Counted from the stretch's first letter, positions 40,965 to 50,037 are shown. The stretch is 64,000 nucleotides of DNA from Clostridia bacterium (GCA_017509255.1 JAFWQA010000014.1:1-64000), one strand, 5' to 3'. Made by a program: numbers and translations. The notes: generated from the letters alone by a model not told the origin.

Positions 40965-41333
40965 TCAGTCCTCCGTGAGCGCCTTCCGGCAGGCGGGGCA
41001 CAGGTAGCTGACCTGCAGGTCGTAGTTCAGCAGCTTTTCCTCCGTCCGGGACTGCAGCAGCTCCGTCAGGTCCGGGAAGCAGACGTCCGCCAGGCTGCCG
41101 CACCGCCTGCAGACCAGGTGGTCATGCCGGGCGGTCCTGTCGTAGCGTTCCGGAAAGCCGTCCACACAGATCCGCCGGATGCGTCCCTGCTGATGCAGGC
41201 GCGCCAGATTGTTGTAGACGGTGGCGAGTACGACGCCGGAGCCCTTTTCCTTCATTTTCAGGAAGATCTGCTCCGCGGTCAGGTGTTCCCGGGACACCTC
41301 GACGATCTCAAGAATCGCGGGTCCGTAGCTCAT
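40965..41333 (-). CDS. perR: PerR-type Fur-family peroxide-sensing repressor
   Basis: 122 aa, shorter than the usual 140-150 because the N-terminal arm is brief. A winged helix (HLTAEQIFLKMKEKGSGVVLATVYNNLARLHQQG) is followed by the regulatory metal site (ERYDRTARHDHLVCRRCG) and two structural CxxC pairs (CRRC, CPAC). Position and partner gene favour PerR over Fur. A matching box lies at its own promoter. Confidence 0.87.
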   Translation of the reverse strand: MSYGPAILEIVEVSREHLTAEQIFLKMKEKGSGVVLATVYNNLARLHQQGRIRRICVDGFPERYDRTARHDHLVCRRCGSLADVCFPDLTELLQSRTEEKLLNYDLQVSYLCPACRKALTED

Positions 41334-41351
41334 GGTGGGAATCCTCTCTTC

Positions 41352-41395
41352 TTAGAATCAATCTAATTTTAAATAGTGTCCCTTTTGTTGGTCAA
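41352..41395 (-). promoter_or_regulatory. perR-rbr promoter with Per box
   Basis: On the minus strand TTGACC (41395-41390), an 18-bp spacer and TAAAAT (41371-41366). Directly after the -10 is the 15-bp dyad TTAGAATCAATCTAA (41352-41366), close to the Per-box consensus TTATAATnATTATAA. Autoregulation is likely. Confidence 0.75.
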
Positions 41396-41501
41396 GAACA
41401 ACAATATCATTTTTTCGGACCCGAAAAAAACATCAGGGATGATTCTTTCCGGGATCCCGGTTATAATGGAAAGGAATTAAGACCGGAGGCTGTGAAGCGA
41501 T

Positions 41502-42689
41502 ATGAAAAAGAACTACGGCAGGACGGCTGTCGCCTGCTATATGGGGTTCATTACCCAGGCGATCTCGGCGAACTTCGCGCCGCTGCTCTTCCTGACGTTT
41601 CAGAAAAGCTACGGGATCCCACTGGGGCAGATCGCGCTGATCTCGACCGTTTTCTTTTTTACCCAGCTGATCACCGACCTGCTCGCCGCGAAGTTTGTGG
41701 ACAGGATCGGTTACCGGCGGTGCGTGGTCGCGTCCGAGGCGCTGTCGGCGGCCGGTCTCATCGGCCTGGCCTTCCTGCCGGACCTGCTTGAGAACCCCTT
41801 CGCGGGCATCCTGGCCTGCGTGGCGGTCTACGCTGTGGGAAGCGGTCTGATCGAGGTGCTGGTCAGTCCCATCATCGAGGCCTGCCCGTTTGAGCACAAG
41901 GAAGCGGTGATGAGCCTGACGCATTCCTTCTACTGCTGGGGAGCCGTGGCGGTGATCCTGCTTTCCACGCTGTTCTTCCGCACGGTCGGCATCGGGCGCT
42001 GGCCGCTGCTGGCCTGCCTGTGGGCGGTGATCCCGCTGGTGAATATCTTCAATTTCTCCTCCTGCCCCATCGAGCATCTGGTGGAGGACGGGAAAAGCAT
42101 GACGATCCGCCAGCTGCTGGGAAACGGGCAGTTCTGGCTGCTGGTGCTGCTGATGGTCTGCGCCGGTGCCTCCGAGCTGGCCATGGCGCAGTGGGCTTCC
42201 GCCTTCACGGAGTCTGCGCTGAAGGTCTCCAAAACGGTGGGCGACCTGGCGGGGCCCTGCCTGTTTGCCGTGCTGATGGGCATCAGCCGTGTGTTCCACG
42301 GCAGATTCGGGCATAAGATCGACCTGACGAAATTCATGATCGGCTCCGGCATCCTCTGCGTGGTCTGCTATCTGACGGCGGGCCTGGCCTCCAGCCCCGT
42401 GCTCGGTCTGGCGGGCTGCGCGCTGTGCGGCTTCTCCGTGGCGGTCATGTGGCCGGGCAGCATCAGCATCGCCTCCCGGAGCCTGGCGACCGGCGGCACG
42501 GCGATGTTCGCCCTGCTGGCGCTGGCCGGGGACCTGGGCGGATCCATAGGCCCCGGGCTGGTGGGCCTGATCTCCCAGAACGCCGGCGGTGACCTGAAGG
42601 CCGGTGTGCTGTCGGGGGTCATTTTCCCGGCGGTGCTGGTTCTGGCGCTGCTGCTCCTGCAGGGGATCCGCAAAAGAAAAGAGCCGTAA
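41502..42689 (+). CDS. MFS transporter
   Basis: 395 aa with 12 predicted helices. The cytoplasmic loop motif is VDRIGYRRCVVASEAL between helices 2 and 3. The N-half (MGFITQAISANFAPLLFLTFQKSYGIPLGQIALIS) resembles sugar/H+ symporters of the FucP-like or YfkF-like groups. The SD is GGAGG with rather long spacing. A -10 TATAAT is at 41462-41467 without a clear -35. The substrate is unknown. Confidence 0.82.
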   Translation: MKKNYGRTAVACYMGFITQAISANFAPLLFLTFQKSYGIPLGQIALISTVFFFTQLITDLLAAKFVDRIGYRRCVVASEALSAAGLIGLAFLPDLLENPFAGILACVAVYAVGSGLIEVLVSPIIEACPFEHKEAVMSLTHSFYCWGAVAVILLSTLFFRTVGIGRWPLLACLWAVIPLVNIFNFSSCPIEHLVEDGKSMTIRQLLGNGQFWLLVLLMVCAGASELAMAQWASAFTESALKVSKTVGDLAGPCLFAVLMGISRVFHGRFGHKIDLTKFMIGSGILCVVCYLTAGLASSPVLGLAGCALCGFSVAVMWPGSISIASRSLATGGTAMFALLALAGDLGGSIGPGLVGLISQNAGGDLKAGVLSGVIFPAVLVLALLLLQGIRKRKEP

Positions 42690-42697
42690 GGACAAAG

Positions 42698-42732
42698 CAA
42701 AAGCGCCGTTCCCGCGAACGGCGCTTTGCTGT
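42698..42732. terminator. Bidirectional terminator
   Basis: AGCGCCGTTC pairs with GAACGGCGCT, extended by AAA/TTT and GC on both sides, between two convergent genes. Confidence 0.8.
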
Positions 42733-42741
42733 ACGGCCGGT

Positions 42742-43635
42742 TCAGCCCTTCTGCCGGGCAAACAGCTGCAGCTTGGCAAAGAAGTCCTCCAGAATGTAGC
42801 GGGTATCCACGTCCCGGTAGACGCGGATCACCGGGTTCCCGGCCTCCTCGGCGGAGGAGGTATCCTCGTTGATGAAGGGCGCCTTCTCATAGCGGTAATG
42901 CCCGCAGTCCGGGTTGATGGCCGCGGCGATGGCGGGGGAGTCGCCCAGGGACCAGCTTTCGCCCTGCGTCCAGCCGGCGTTTTCGGACAGGTTGTAGTTG
43001 ACCATGTTCTCAAACAGGTGCAGCCCGATCTGCCCGCAGGGGGCCACCTTGCATTCCAGCTCGGACAGGCCGACGCGCACGGTGCGGTAAACGTCGGAGG
43101 GGATCAGCCACAGCTCCGCGCCGGAGGAGAGCACCGCGTTGGCGGCGGGCACGTCGTTGCCGGCGTTGAACTCCCGGAAGGGCGCGGGCCGGACTTTGGT
43201 GCCGTGCGTGCCGATCCAGACCACGATGACGGAATCCACGATGTCCGGGTTTTTCCGGAAGGCCATGGCCACGTTGGTGATGGCGCCCTGGCACAGCAGG
43301 TACAGCTTGCCCGCTCCCGGCTCGAGCTTTTTCTGCTCCAGCGCCTTTTCAATGATGAAATCCGCCGCCTCGGAAACCGAGGCGTCCCGCGCGAGAGGGC
43401 CGTCCTGCCCCATCAGCACGGGGACATCCAGCCCCATGGCGTCCAGGATCGTGCGGATCTCGTCATAGCTTTTCCGCACGGACCCGGGGGCGCTGAAGTG
43501 CTCCGCCAGGATGCCCCTGACCCGCAGCTTTGGGCTGAGCAGGGCGTGCACGATGGCAAAAGGATCGTCCGCCTCGCAGGCGGCGTCCGTATCGATCAGC
43601 ACATTGATCTTTTTGTATTCCGGGATACTGTACAT
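42742..43635 (-). CDS. Nucleoside hydrolase
   Basis: 297 aa from the ATG at 43635; upstream extension of the frame is unsupported. The Ca2+-binding start of the family is modified: VLIDTDAACEADDPFAIVHAL instead of DTDxGxDDxxA, with a longer spacer. Other landmarks are KLYLLCQGAITNVAMAF, VVWIGTHGT, EFNAGNDVPAANAVLSS and a C-terminal acidic DxDTRY. It hydrolyses N-glycosidic bonds of ribonucleosides. It is divergently placed from deoB, a ribose-phosphate enzyme, which fits nucleoside salvage. Confidence 0.8.
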   Translation of the reverse strand: MYSIPEYKKINVLIDTDAACEADDPFAIVHALLSPKLRVRGILAEHFSAPGSVRKSYDEIRTILDAMGLDVPVLMGQDGPLARDASVSEAADFIIEKALEQKKLEPGAGKLYLLCQGAITNVAMAFRKNPDIVDSVIVVWIGTHGTKVRPAPFREFNAGNDVPAANAVLSSGAELWLIPSDVYRTVRVGLSELECKVAPCGQIGLHLFENMVNYNLSENAGWTQGESWSLGDSPAIAAAINPDCGHYRYEKAPFINEDTSSAEEAGNPVIRVYRDVDTRYILEDFFAKLQLFARQKG

Positions 43636-43716
43636 AGGCTTATCTCCGATCTGTTCAGTTTTTTTCGGCGGATCCATTTTATCATAATCCCGCGCGATAT
43701 GGAACCACCGAAACGC

Positions 43717-43745
43717 GTGACAAGACGGGAAGAAAAAGGTATAAT
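43717..43745 (+). promoter_or_regulatory. deoB promoter
   Basis: GTGACA (43717-43722), 17-bp spacer, TATAAT (43740-43745), 90 bp before the deoB start. Confidence 0.65.
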
Positions 43746-43834
43746 GACAGCAGTGAAAAAGGACAGGACCGGCGGAGGGAAGGGAATTCCTTTTCCGGCC
43801 GGTGATAAAAGCAAAAGGACAGGAGCGTGCGCAG

Positions 43835-44995
43835 ATGAAAAGAGTATTCCTGACGGTTCTGGACGCGGTCGGCTGCGGCGAGCTGCCGGATGCCGCGCTG
43901 TACGGAGATGCAGGCGCAAACACGCTGGGGCATATGGTGGACGCGGCCCATCCCTCCCTGCCGAACCTGGCGGGCATCGGCCTGGGGCATATTCCTTCCA
44001 CGCATTATCCGCCGGATCCGGCTGCCGTGGGCGGCTACGGAAAGTGCGCGGAGGTCAGCGCGGGCAAGGATACCACCACCGGACACTGGGAGATCGCCGG
44101 CCTGAGGCTGACGAAGCCCTTCCCGACCTTCCCGGAAGGCTTCCCGGCGGACTTCATCGCCGCCTTTGAGAAGGCGATCGGGCATAAGGTGATCGGCAAC
44201 AAGCCGGCCAGCGGCACGGCCATCCTGGACGAGATCGGCGAGGAGAGCCGGCGGAACGCCACCCCCATCGTTTACACCTCGGCGGACTCCGTGTTCCAGA
44301 TCGCCTGCCACGAGGCTGTTTTCCCGCGGGAGGAGCTGTACCGCTTCTGCCGCATCGCCCGGGAAATGCTGCAGGGCGACCTGGGCGTGGGCCGGGTCAT
44401 CGCGCGGCCGTATGAAGGGGAGGAGGGCAGCTTTGTGCGCACCTCCGGCCGGCGGGACTTCAGCATGCCGCCCATCGGGCGCACGCTGCTGGATGCCGTG
44501 AAGGAAGCCGGCATGGAAAGCCTGGGCGTGGGCAAGATCGAGGATATCTTCGCGGATACCGGGCTGACCGGCTCCAACCACGCGGCCGGGAACCCGGCGT
44601 GCATCGACGCCTGGATGGAGTATATGCGTAAGGATTTCGACGGCCTGTGCTTCACGAACCTGGTGGATACGGATTCGCTGTGGGGCCACCGCCGCGACCC
44701 GAAGGGCTTTGCCGAAGCGCTGGAGTATGTGGACCGGAAGCTGCCGGAGATCCAGGCCCTGATGGGCGAAGACGATCTGCTGATCTTCACCGCCGACCAC
44801 GGCTGCGACCCCACCTACCGCGGCACGGACCACACAAGGGAGTACATCCCGCTGCTGTGCTGGCACAAAAAAATGACCAGGGCGGTGGACCTCGGCACCC
44901 GGTCCACCTACGCGGATATCGCCGCCACCTGCGCCGACTGGCTCGGCCTGCCGGAGCGCTGGAATGCCGAATCCTTCAAAGATATGCTGCTGTAA
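43835..44995 (+). CDS. deoB: Phosphopentomutase
   Basis: 386 aa from the ATG at 43835 (SD GGACAGGAG). Alkaline-phosphatase superfamily metal sites: FLTVLDAVGCGELPDA at the start, GKDTTTGHWEI (phospho-acceptor Thr, about 85), LVDTDSLWGHRRD (about 280) and TADHGCDPTYRGTDHTREYIPLL (about 320-342). It interconverts ribose-1- and ribose-5-phosphate (or the deoxy forms) with Mn2+, linking nucleoside breakdown to the pentose phosphate pathway. Confidence 0.95.
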   Translation: MKRVFLTVLDAVGCGELPDAALYGDAGANTLGHMVDAAHPSLPNLAGIGLGHIPSTHYPPDPAAVGGYGKCAEVSAGKDTTTGHWEIAGLRLTKPFPTFPEGFPADFIAAFEKAIGHKVIGNKPASGTAILDEIGEESRRNATPIVYTSADSVFQIACHEAVFPREELYRFCRIAREMLQGDLGVGRVIARPYEGEEGSFVRTSGRRDFSMPPIGRTLLDAVKEAGMESLGVGKIEDIFADTGLTGSNHAAGNPACIDAWMEYMRKDFDGLCFTNLVDTDSLWGHRRDPKGFAEALEYVDRKLPEIQALMGEDDLLIFTADHGCDPTYRGTDHTREYIPLLCWHKKMTRAVDLGTRSTYADIAATCADWLGLPERWNAESFKDMLL

Positions 44996-45013
44996 ATAAA
45001 ATAAGCCAAAGCG

Positions 45014-45042
45014 AAAGGGCCGTCCGCCGGACGGCCCTTTTG
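45014..45042. terminator. Bidirectional terminator
   Basis: A 12-bp perfect stem (45014-45025 with 45029-45040) between deoB and the convergent MFS gene, with AAA before and TTTT after. Confidence 0.8.
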
Positions 45043-45049
45043 ATTTGTA

Positions 45050-46192
45050 TTATCGGGAGCTTCTCCGCGCGGCGGTCCCGAAGAGGAGGAGGGCCGCCAG
45101 GCAGCCCGCGCCGCAAAGTCCCAGCGCAAGGGGCAGGGAAGCGTCCGCGGCGCGGCCGAGACCCAGGTCCAGCACCACGGCCAGGCTGTCCGCCAGCATG
45201 GCGTTCAGGCTCAGGGCGGTGGCCCGGTCCGGCGTGGCGACCAGCCGGTTCTCCATCGCGCCGGAGAGCGGGCTGAACAGGGCGGACAGCAGGGACAGCA
45301 GCGCGATCAGCGCCACGGACAGGATCCCGATCCGCAAAAAGACCAGGCTGCCCATGCAGAGCGCGGCGCCCAGCAGCAGCCCCCGGCCGGTTCTCCGGTC
45401 GCCGAAGCGTTTGCTCAGCCGGTGGGAGAGCGGGCCGCAGAGCCCCGCCGCCGACACCAGCAGGAAGGCGGCGCCGATGGCCTGCTCGCCCATGCCGCAT
45501 CGCACATACTGCAGCTGGCCGAAATAGACGGTCACGCAGTGAACGACCTCGCCGAAGACCGCGGCGCACAGCACCAGAGGCAGCATGCCGGGGATGCGGA
45601 AGTGCGCCCTTGCCAGCGGGAGCAGGCGCTGGTGCGCCTGCTTTTCCTCCGGCTTCACCTCCTGCAGGAAGAAGGTCAGCACGGCGGCCAGCCCGTAGGT
45701 GAAAACGGTCCACAGCGCCGCGTCCCGGTAACGTCCGCTGAGGAAAACGGTATAGAGCAGGCCGGAGAGCAGCAGGCCCGCCTCCCCGGCGGACCTCCAC
45801 CAGCCCTCATTGCGCTGGGCGTCCTTTTCCGGAGCGGACAGGTACAGCAGGCTCGCGTCCACACCGGAAAGGCCGCTCACGGTGACCGCGAGCAGCAGAC
45901 GCTCCAGCAGGAAAGCGCCGAAGCTTTCCGCCTGCCAGAATATGATTTTGGTTCCGAGAAAAAGCAGATTGCACAGGATCATGGTGCGGCGGTAGCCGAT
46001 GCGGTCGGCCGCCCAGCCCCAGGGGATCTCCATGGCCATGGAGAGGGCGAAGCTGGCGCCCTCGACGGCGGTGATCTCAAAAACGCTCAGGCCCGCCTGT
46101 TGCCTGTACAGGGTGGCAACAGCGGAATAGAAGACCATTCCCTGCAGGAAGGCGATGGCGCAGAGCAGATAAATATTCTTCTTTTTGCGCAT
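45050..46192 (-). CDS. MFS transporter
   Basis: 380 aa with about 12 helices. The loop motif AADRIGYRRTMILCNLLF is near residue 60. The N-terminal IYLLCAIAFLQGMVFYSAVATLYRQQAGLSVFEITAVEG is typical of DHA-like or uncharacterised MFS proteins of Firmicutes. The C-terminal half is very rich in Ala, Leu and Gly. It stands alone. The substrate is unknown. Confidence 0.8.
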   Translation of the reverse strand: MRKKKNIYLLCAIAFLQGMVFYSAVATLYRQQAGLSVFEITAVEGASFALSMAMEIPWGWAADRIGYRRTMILCNLLFLGTKIIFWQAESFGAFLLERLLLAVTVSGLSGVDASLLYLSAPEKDAQRNEGWWRSAGEAGLLLSGLLYTVFLSGRYRDAALWTVFTYGLAAVLTFFLQEVKPEEKQAHQRLLPLARAHFRIPGMLPLVLCAAVFGEVVHCVTVYFGQLQYVRCGMGEQAIGAAFLLVSAAGLCGPLSHRLSKRFGDRRTGRGLLLGAALCMGSLVFLRIGILSVALIALLSLLSALFSPLSGAMENRLVATPDRATALSLNAMLADSLAVVLDLGLGRAADASLPLALGLCGAGCLAALLLFGTAARRSSR

Positions 46193-46382
46193 ACGAAAAC
46201 AAGCCCCTTCTGAATGTCGGTACAGAGAAGTATTATTCCGCTGTATGCATCAGGTGGGCGTACACATGGCAAAAAGCTTCCTTTCAACGTTTTCTGCAGT
46301 ATACAGCGGAGAAAGCCGGCCTGTCAAGCAAAGAAAAACACGCGTCCGTAACAAGTTGACACGGGTCCGCAGCCCCGGAAAA

Positions 46383-46411
46383 TTGACAGGAGCCCCGCTC
46401 TCCTGTATAAT
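46383..46411 (+). promoter_or_regulatory. Promoter of the mgtC-like gene
   Basis: Consensus TTGACA (46383-46388), 17-bp spacer, TATAAT (46406-46411). A further TTGACA lies 30 bp upstream. The rest of the 286-bp gap (46193-46478) shows no gene. Confidence 0.85.
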
Positions 46412-46478
46412 TTCCTATACAGAAGCGGACGCAAGTTCTGACTGAAAACGATAAAAGACGATGGGTGGAGATTTTACT

Positions 46479-47180
46479 GTGGATCTGAGTTTGGGATATC
46501 CGGTGAACCAGACGGTCGAAATGCTTTTCAGGCTTTTCCTCGCGTGTGTCTGCGGCGGTTTTGTGGGATCGGAGCGGAGCAAGCGGATGAAGCCTGCCGG
46601 GATCCGCACGCATGTTCTGGTCTGCGGCGCGGCGGCCCTCTTTATGATCCTTTCCAAATACGCTTTCCAGGATATCGGCCCGAACGGGAACAACAGCGTG
46701 GACGCCTCCCGTATCGCCTCCAGCATCCTGGCGGGCATCGGCTTCCTGGGCGCCGGAGCGATCTTCAAGGACGGCAGCCGGGTGACCGGCCTGACCACGG
46801 CGGCGACGCTGTGGTTTACCACGGCCATCGGCATGGCCTTTGGCGCGGGCATGTACCTGATCGGCGCCGCGGCCGCCATCGTGCTGATCGTGTTCCAGTA
46901 CCTGCTGCACCGCTTTACGGTTGGCGGGGACGCGCTGTACACCTATACGCTGGAGATGGTCTTCACGGCGGATGCCGACCCGGAGGAGTGCGTGACGGCG
47001 TTCTGCGACAGCTGCCATGCCATGCATGAGGAGCAGGACGTGTCCTTCAATGAGAACGGGACCATCACCTACCGCTGCCTGCTGCGGTGCCGGGACCATA
47101 TCCCCGTACAGAAGTGGAAGGAATTCTGCGCGGAGCACAAGGAGCTGCTGACCTTCAGCAAGGAAAGCTACGGCGGCTGA
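46479..47180 (+). CDS. mgtC: MgtC/SapB family membrane protein
   Basis: 233 aa from the GTG at 46479 (GGGTGGAG eight bases upstream; an ATG at 46461 in the same frame lacks an SD). Four or five helices carry the MgtC signatures GGFVGSERSKRMKPAGIRTHVLV, ASSILAGIGFLGAGAIFKDG and VTGLTTAATLWFTTAIGMAFG. The C-terminal 75 residues are an ACT-like soluble domain. MgtC proteins help growth at low Mg2+ or low pH and modulate ATP synthase or phosphate uptake. The transported substrate, if any, is not established. Confidence 0.88.
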   Translation: MDLSLGYPVNQTVEMLFRLFLACVCGGFVGSERSKRMKPAGIRTHVLVCGAAALFMILSKYAFQDIGPNGNNSVDASRIASSILAGIGFLGAGAIFKDGSRVTGLTTAATLWFTTAIGMAFGAGMYLIGAAAAIVLIVFQYLLHRFTVGGDALYTYTLEMVFTADADPEECVTAFCDSCHAMHEEQDVSFNENGTITYRCLLRCRDHIPVQKWKEFCAEHKELLTFSKESYGG

Positions 47181-47206
47181 GCCGGCAGAAAAAACAGATC
47201 GTCATC

Positions 47207-47233
47207 GCCCCGGGAGCATTTTCCCGGGGCTTT
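47207..47233 (+). terminator. Terminator of the mgtC-like gene
   Basis: A 9-bp stem (47207-47215 with 47222-47230) followed by TTTCC. Confidence 0.7.
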
Positions 47234-47307
47234 CCTTCTGCCCTTTCCGGTCCGCGGGCGGCGCTGCCCGCGGGATGTTTTTTTTGCGTCTGTTTCTCTG
47301 TAAAATA

Positions 47308-47336
47308 TAGACGGCGGGGAGCTTTGTTTTTATAAT
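47308..47336 (+). promoter_or_regulatory. buk-pta promoter
   Basis: TAGACG (47308-47313), 17-bp spacer, TATAAT (47331-47336), 38 bp before the buk start. Confidence 0.55.
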
Positions 47337-47373
47337 ACGGGCATGGCGTCCGCCAAAGTGAGGAGAATGAACG

Positions 47374-48498
47374 ATGAGCGAATCCCCGAAGAGCTACCGC
47401 ATCCTGGTGATCAATCCCGGCTCCACCTCCACCAAGGTGAGCCTTTTCATAGACGAGAAGCACGTCTTTGAGCGCAGCATTTTCCATGATGCGCCTGTTC
47501 TGCTGCAGTACCCGCATGTGAACGGGCAGGTGCCCTTCCGCTATCAGGTGATCCTGGACATGCTGAAGGCGGAGGGCGTGGATCCGGCCTCCATCGACGT
47601 GTTCGTGGGCCGCGGCGGCAGCGCGTATAGCCAGCCTGCCGGCGTGACCGTGATCGATCAGCGCCTGTATGACGATACCGAGGCGGCGGTGGGCGGCAGC
47701 GAGCACGCCGCCAAGCTGGGTGTCATGCTCGCCTGGGAATTCGTAAAGAACTATCACAAGCCCGCCTATACGCTGAACCCCACCAATGTGGAGGAGTACG
47801 GCGAGCTGGCCCGACTGACGGGCATCAAGGGCCTGTACCGCTATTCCCATTCCCACGTGCTGAACCAGAAGGCGGTGGCCGAATACCACGCGGAGCACGC
47901 GCTGGGCTGCCGTTATGATGAATGCAATCTGATCGTCGCCCATATCGACGGCGGCGTCACCGTCAGCGCGCACGACCACGGCCGCATGATCGACGGCAGC
48001 ATGGGCGCGGACGGCGAGGGGCCCTTTGCTCCCACGCGCATCGGCAGCGTGCCGGTGCTGGGCCTGCTGGACTATATCGAGGCCCATTCCACGGACGAGG
48101 TGCGCCTCATGTGCTCCCGGGCCGGCGGCTTTGTGAGCCTGTTCGGCACCTCCAATTCCGACACCGTGCACGCGCTGGTGGAAAAGGGCGACCGCAAGGC
48201 CACGCTGGTGTGGAACACCATGATCTATCAGATCTGCAAGAGCATCGGCGAGATGAGCACCGTGCTCAGCGGCCGGGTGAACGGCATCGTGCTGACCGGC
48301 GGCCTGATGCGCTTTGACGATATCGCGGAGGGCATCCGCGAGCGCTGCGGCTGGATCGCGCCCATCAGTATCTATCCCGGAGAGATGGAGCAGGAGGCGC
48401 TGGCTGGCGCCGTGCTGAAGGTGCTGCGCGGGGAAAAGAAGGCGCTGACCTATTCCGGCAGGCCGGTGTGGGACGGCTTTGAGGGCATTGATCTGTAA
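47374..48498 (+). CDS. buk: Butyrate kinase (or branched-chain acid kinase)
   Basis: 374 aa, acetokinase family. ILVINPGSTSTKVSLF (phosphate 1), VGRGGSAY, YSHSHVLNQKAVA (replacing the HxxN of acetate kinase), VAHIDGGVTVSAHDHGRMID (phosphate 2) and IVLTGGLMRFDDIAEGI (adenosine). It phosphorylates butyrate or, in reverse, makes ATP from butyryl phosphate. With the phosphotransacylase gene 19 bp downstream it forms an acyl-CoA to acid plus ATP module. Confidence 0.92.
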   Translation: MSESPKSYRILVINPGSTSTKVSLFIDEKHVFERSIFHDAPVLLQYPHVNGQVPFRYQVILDMLKAEGVDPASIDVFVGRGGSAYSQPAGVTVIDQRLYDDTEAAVGGSEHAAKLGVMLAWEFVKNYHKPAYTLNPTNVEEYGELARLTGIKGLYRYSHSHVLNQKAVAEYHAEHALGCRYDECNLIVAHIDGGVTVSAHDHGRMIDGSMGADGEGPFAPTRIGSVPVLGLLDYIEAHSTDEVRLMCSRAGGFVSLFGTSNSDTVHALVEKGDRKATLVWNTMIYQICKSIGEMSTVLSGRVNGIVLTGGLMRFDDIAEGIRERCGWIAPISIYPGEMEQEALAGAVLKVLRGEKKALTYSGRPVWDGFEGIDL

Positions 48499-48517
48499 AA
48501 AAGAGAGGAGAAAAACC

Positions 48518-49519
48518 ATGAGCGTGATCGATCAGATCCGGCGGAAGGCGAAGGAAAGACTGATGCGCGTGGTGCTGCCGGAGGGAGATGAGCCCCGTAC
48601 GGTGGAGGCGGCGGCGGAGGTGGCCCGGGAGGGGCTGGCAAGGCCCATCCTGCTGGGAGACCCGCAAAAGGTCGCCGCGGCCGCGGCGGCAAGGGGCGCG
48701 GACATCACCGGCATCGAGGTGATCGACCCGGAGAACAGCGAGCAGGCCGCGCGATACACCGCGGCGCTGTATGAGCTGCGGAAGGCGAAGGGCCTGACGG
48801 AGGAGGCTGCCGGGCGGCTGGTCAGCGATCCGATGTATTACGGCATCATGATGGTCAAGCTCGGGGACGCGGACGGGCTGGTGTCCGGCGCGGTGCACAC
48901 CACGGGCGATATGCTGCGCCCGGCGCTGCAGATCATCAAAACACGGCCGGGCATGAAGGTGGTGTCCTCCAGCTTCCTGATGGACTGCCCCAACAAGAGC
49001 CTGGGCGAGAACGGCCTGCTGGTCTACGCGGACTGCGTGGTCATGCCCTGCCCGACGGCGGAGGAGCTGGCGCACATCGCGGTGGCGGCCGCCGATACGG
49101 CCCGCACCCTCTGCGGGATCGAAGAGCCGAAGGTGGCGCTGCTTTCCTTCTCCACCAAGGGCAGCGCGAAGCATGAGCTGGTGGACAAGGTGCAGCAGGC
49201 CACGCAGATCGCGCATCAGCTGGCGCCGGAGCTGCTGCTGGACGGCGAGATGCAGATGGACGCCGCCCTGATCCCGGAGATCGGCGCGTCCAAGGCGCCG
49301 GGCAGCCCGGTGGCCGGGCATGCCAACGTCCTGATCTTTCCCGACCTGCAGGCCGGCAATATCGGCTACAAGATCACCCAGCGCATCGGCGGGGCGGAAT
49401 GCTTCGCCGTACTCCAGGGCCTGGCTAAGCCCTGCAACGACCTGTCCCGCGGCTGCAGCGCGGAGGACATCGTGAACACCGTTGCCATCACCGCCGTGCA
49501 GGCGCAGGCTGTGACCTGA
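48518..49519 (+). CDS. pta: Phosphate acetyl/butyryltransferase
   Basis: 333 aa from the ATG at 48518 (SD AGAGGAG). PTA_PTB family: RVVLPEGDEPRTVEAAAEVAREG (about 18), ADGLVSGAVHTTGDMLRPALQII (about 125), ALLSFSTKGSAKH, ELLLDGEMQMDAAL, GHANVLIFPDLQAGNIGYKI and ECFAVLQGLAKPCNDLSRGCSAEDIV. Its features fit phosphate acetyltransferase more than short Ptb proteins, but the partner kinase is Buk-type, so it may accept propionyl- or butyryl-CoA. It feeds substrate-level phosphorylation. Confidence 0.9.
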   Translation: MSVIDQIRRKAKERLMRVVLPEGDEPRTVEAAAEVAREGLARPILLGDPQKVAAAAAARGADITGIEVIDPENSEQAARYTAALYELRKAKGLTEEAAGRLVSDPMYYGIMMVKLGDADGLVSGAVHTTGDMLRPALQIIKTRPGMKVVSSSFLMDCPNKSLGENGLLVYADCVVMPCPTAEELAHIAVAAADTARTLCGIEEPKVALLSFSTKGSAKHELVDKVQQATQIAHQLAPELLLDGEMQMDAALIPEIGASKAPGSPVAGHANVLIFPDLQAGNIGYKITQRIGGAECFAVLQGLAKPCNDLSRGCSAEDIVNTVAITAVQAQAVT

Positions 49520-49539
49520 ACAAAAGAAGCGTTGAAATC

Positions 49540-49566
49540 GGATCCCCTTCGGGGGATCCTTTTTAT
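49540..49566 (+). terminator. Terminator of buk-pta
   Basis: GGATCCCC (49540-49547) with GGGGATCC (49552-49559), TTCG-type loop, followed by TTTTTATTT. Confidence 0.88.
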
Positions 49567-49844
49567 TTCTCAAAAAACACGTTCCAATAAGCAAATTTTG
49601 TCCCTCTGAAATTACATTTTGTCAGCAGGCTTCCGATCCGCCGTCCTCAGGAGCGGGGCATGATGCGGAAAAAAGGAAAACAGTGTTCTAAAAGATGCTG
49701 CCCGCGGAAAAACGGAGAAAAAGGGTCAGGGTCCACATGAGGATCACGATAGGTTTTTTCTACCGTTCACAGACTCGGAGCCGTCAGCGTCAAGCGGTTG
49801 AGGGAGAAAAGCAAAATTAACACAATTTTTTGCCAAAAAATATA

Positions 49845-50037
49845 TGGACAAGTACATACATTTAGTGTTATAAATAGTAACGTACTGTAATGAATTGTAA
49901 CACGAAAAAAGTTCGTGTTCCAAAACTCATGCAGTATGCACCCGGCATGTATATTATATCTGAGAAAGTTTGGAGCGGACTTCGGGAAACCAGCGGTAAC
50001 CGGGTGCTGCCAGACTTTCTCTCTTTCTTTTTGACAT
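49845..50037 (+). promoter_or_regulatory. Possible distal promoter, hairpins and attenuator upstream of loaP
   Basis: This AT-rich stretch has TGGACA (49845-49850), an 18-bp spacer and TATAAA (49869-49874). It is followed by an 8-bp hairpin (49899-49906 with 49912-49919), a 5-bp hairpin (49928-49932 with 49945-49949) and a 12-bp stem (49962-49973 with 50010-50021) with T-rich TCTTTCTTTTT after it. It could be an attenuated leader of the polysaccharide operon or a small RNA gene. The preceding 49567-49840 shows no gene. Confidence 0.45.
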
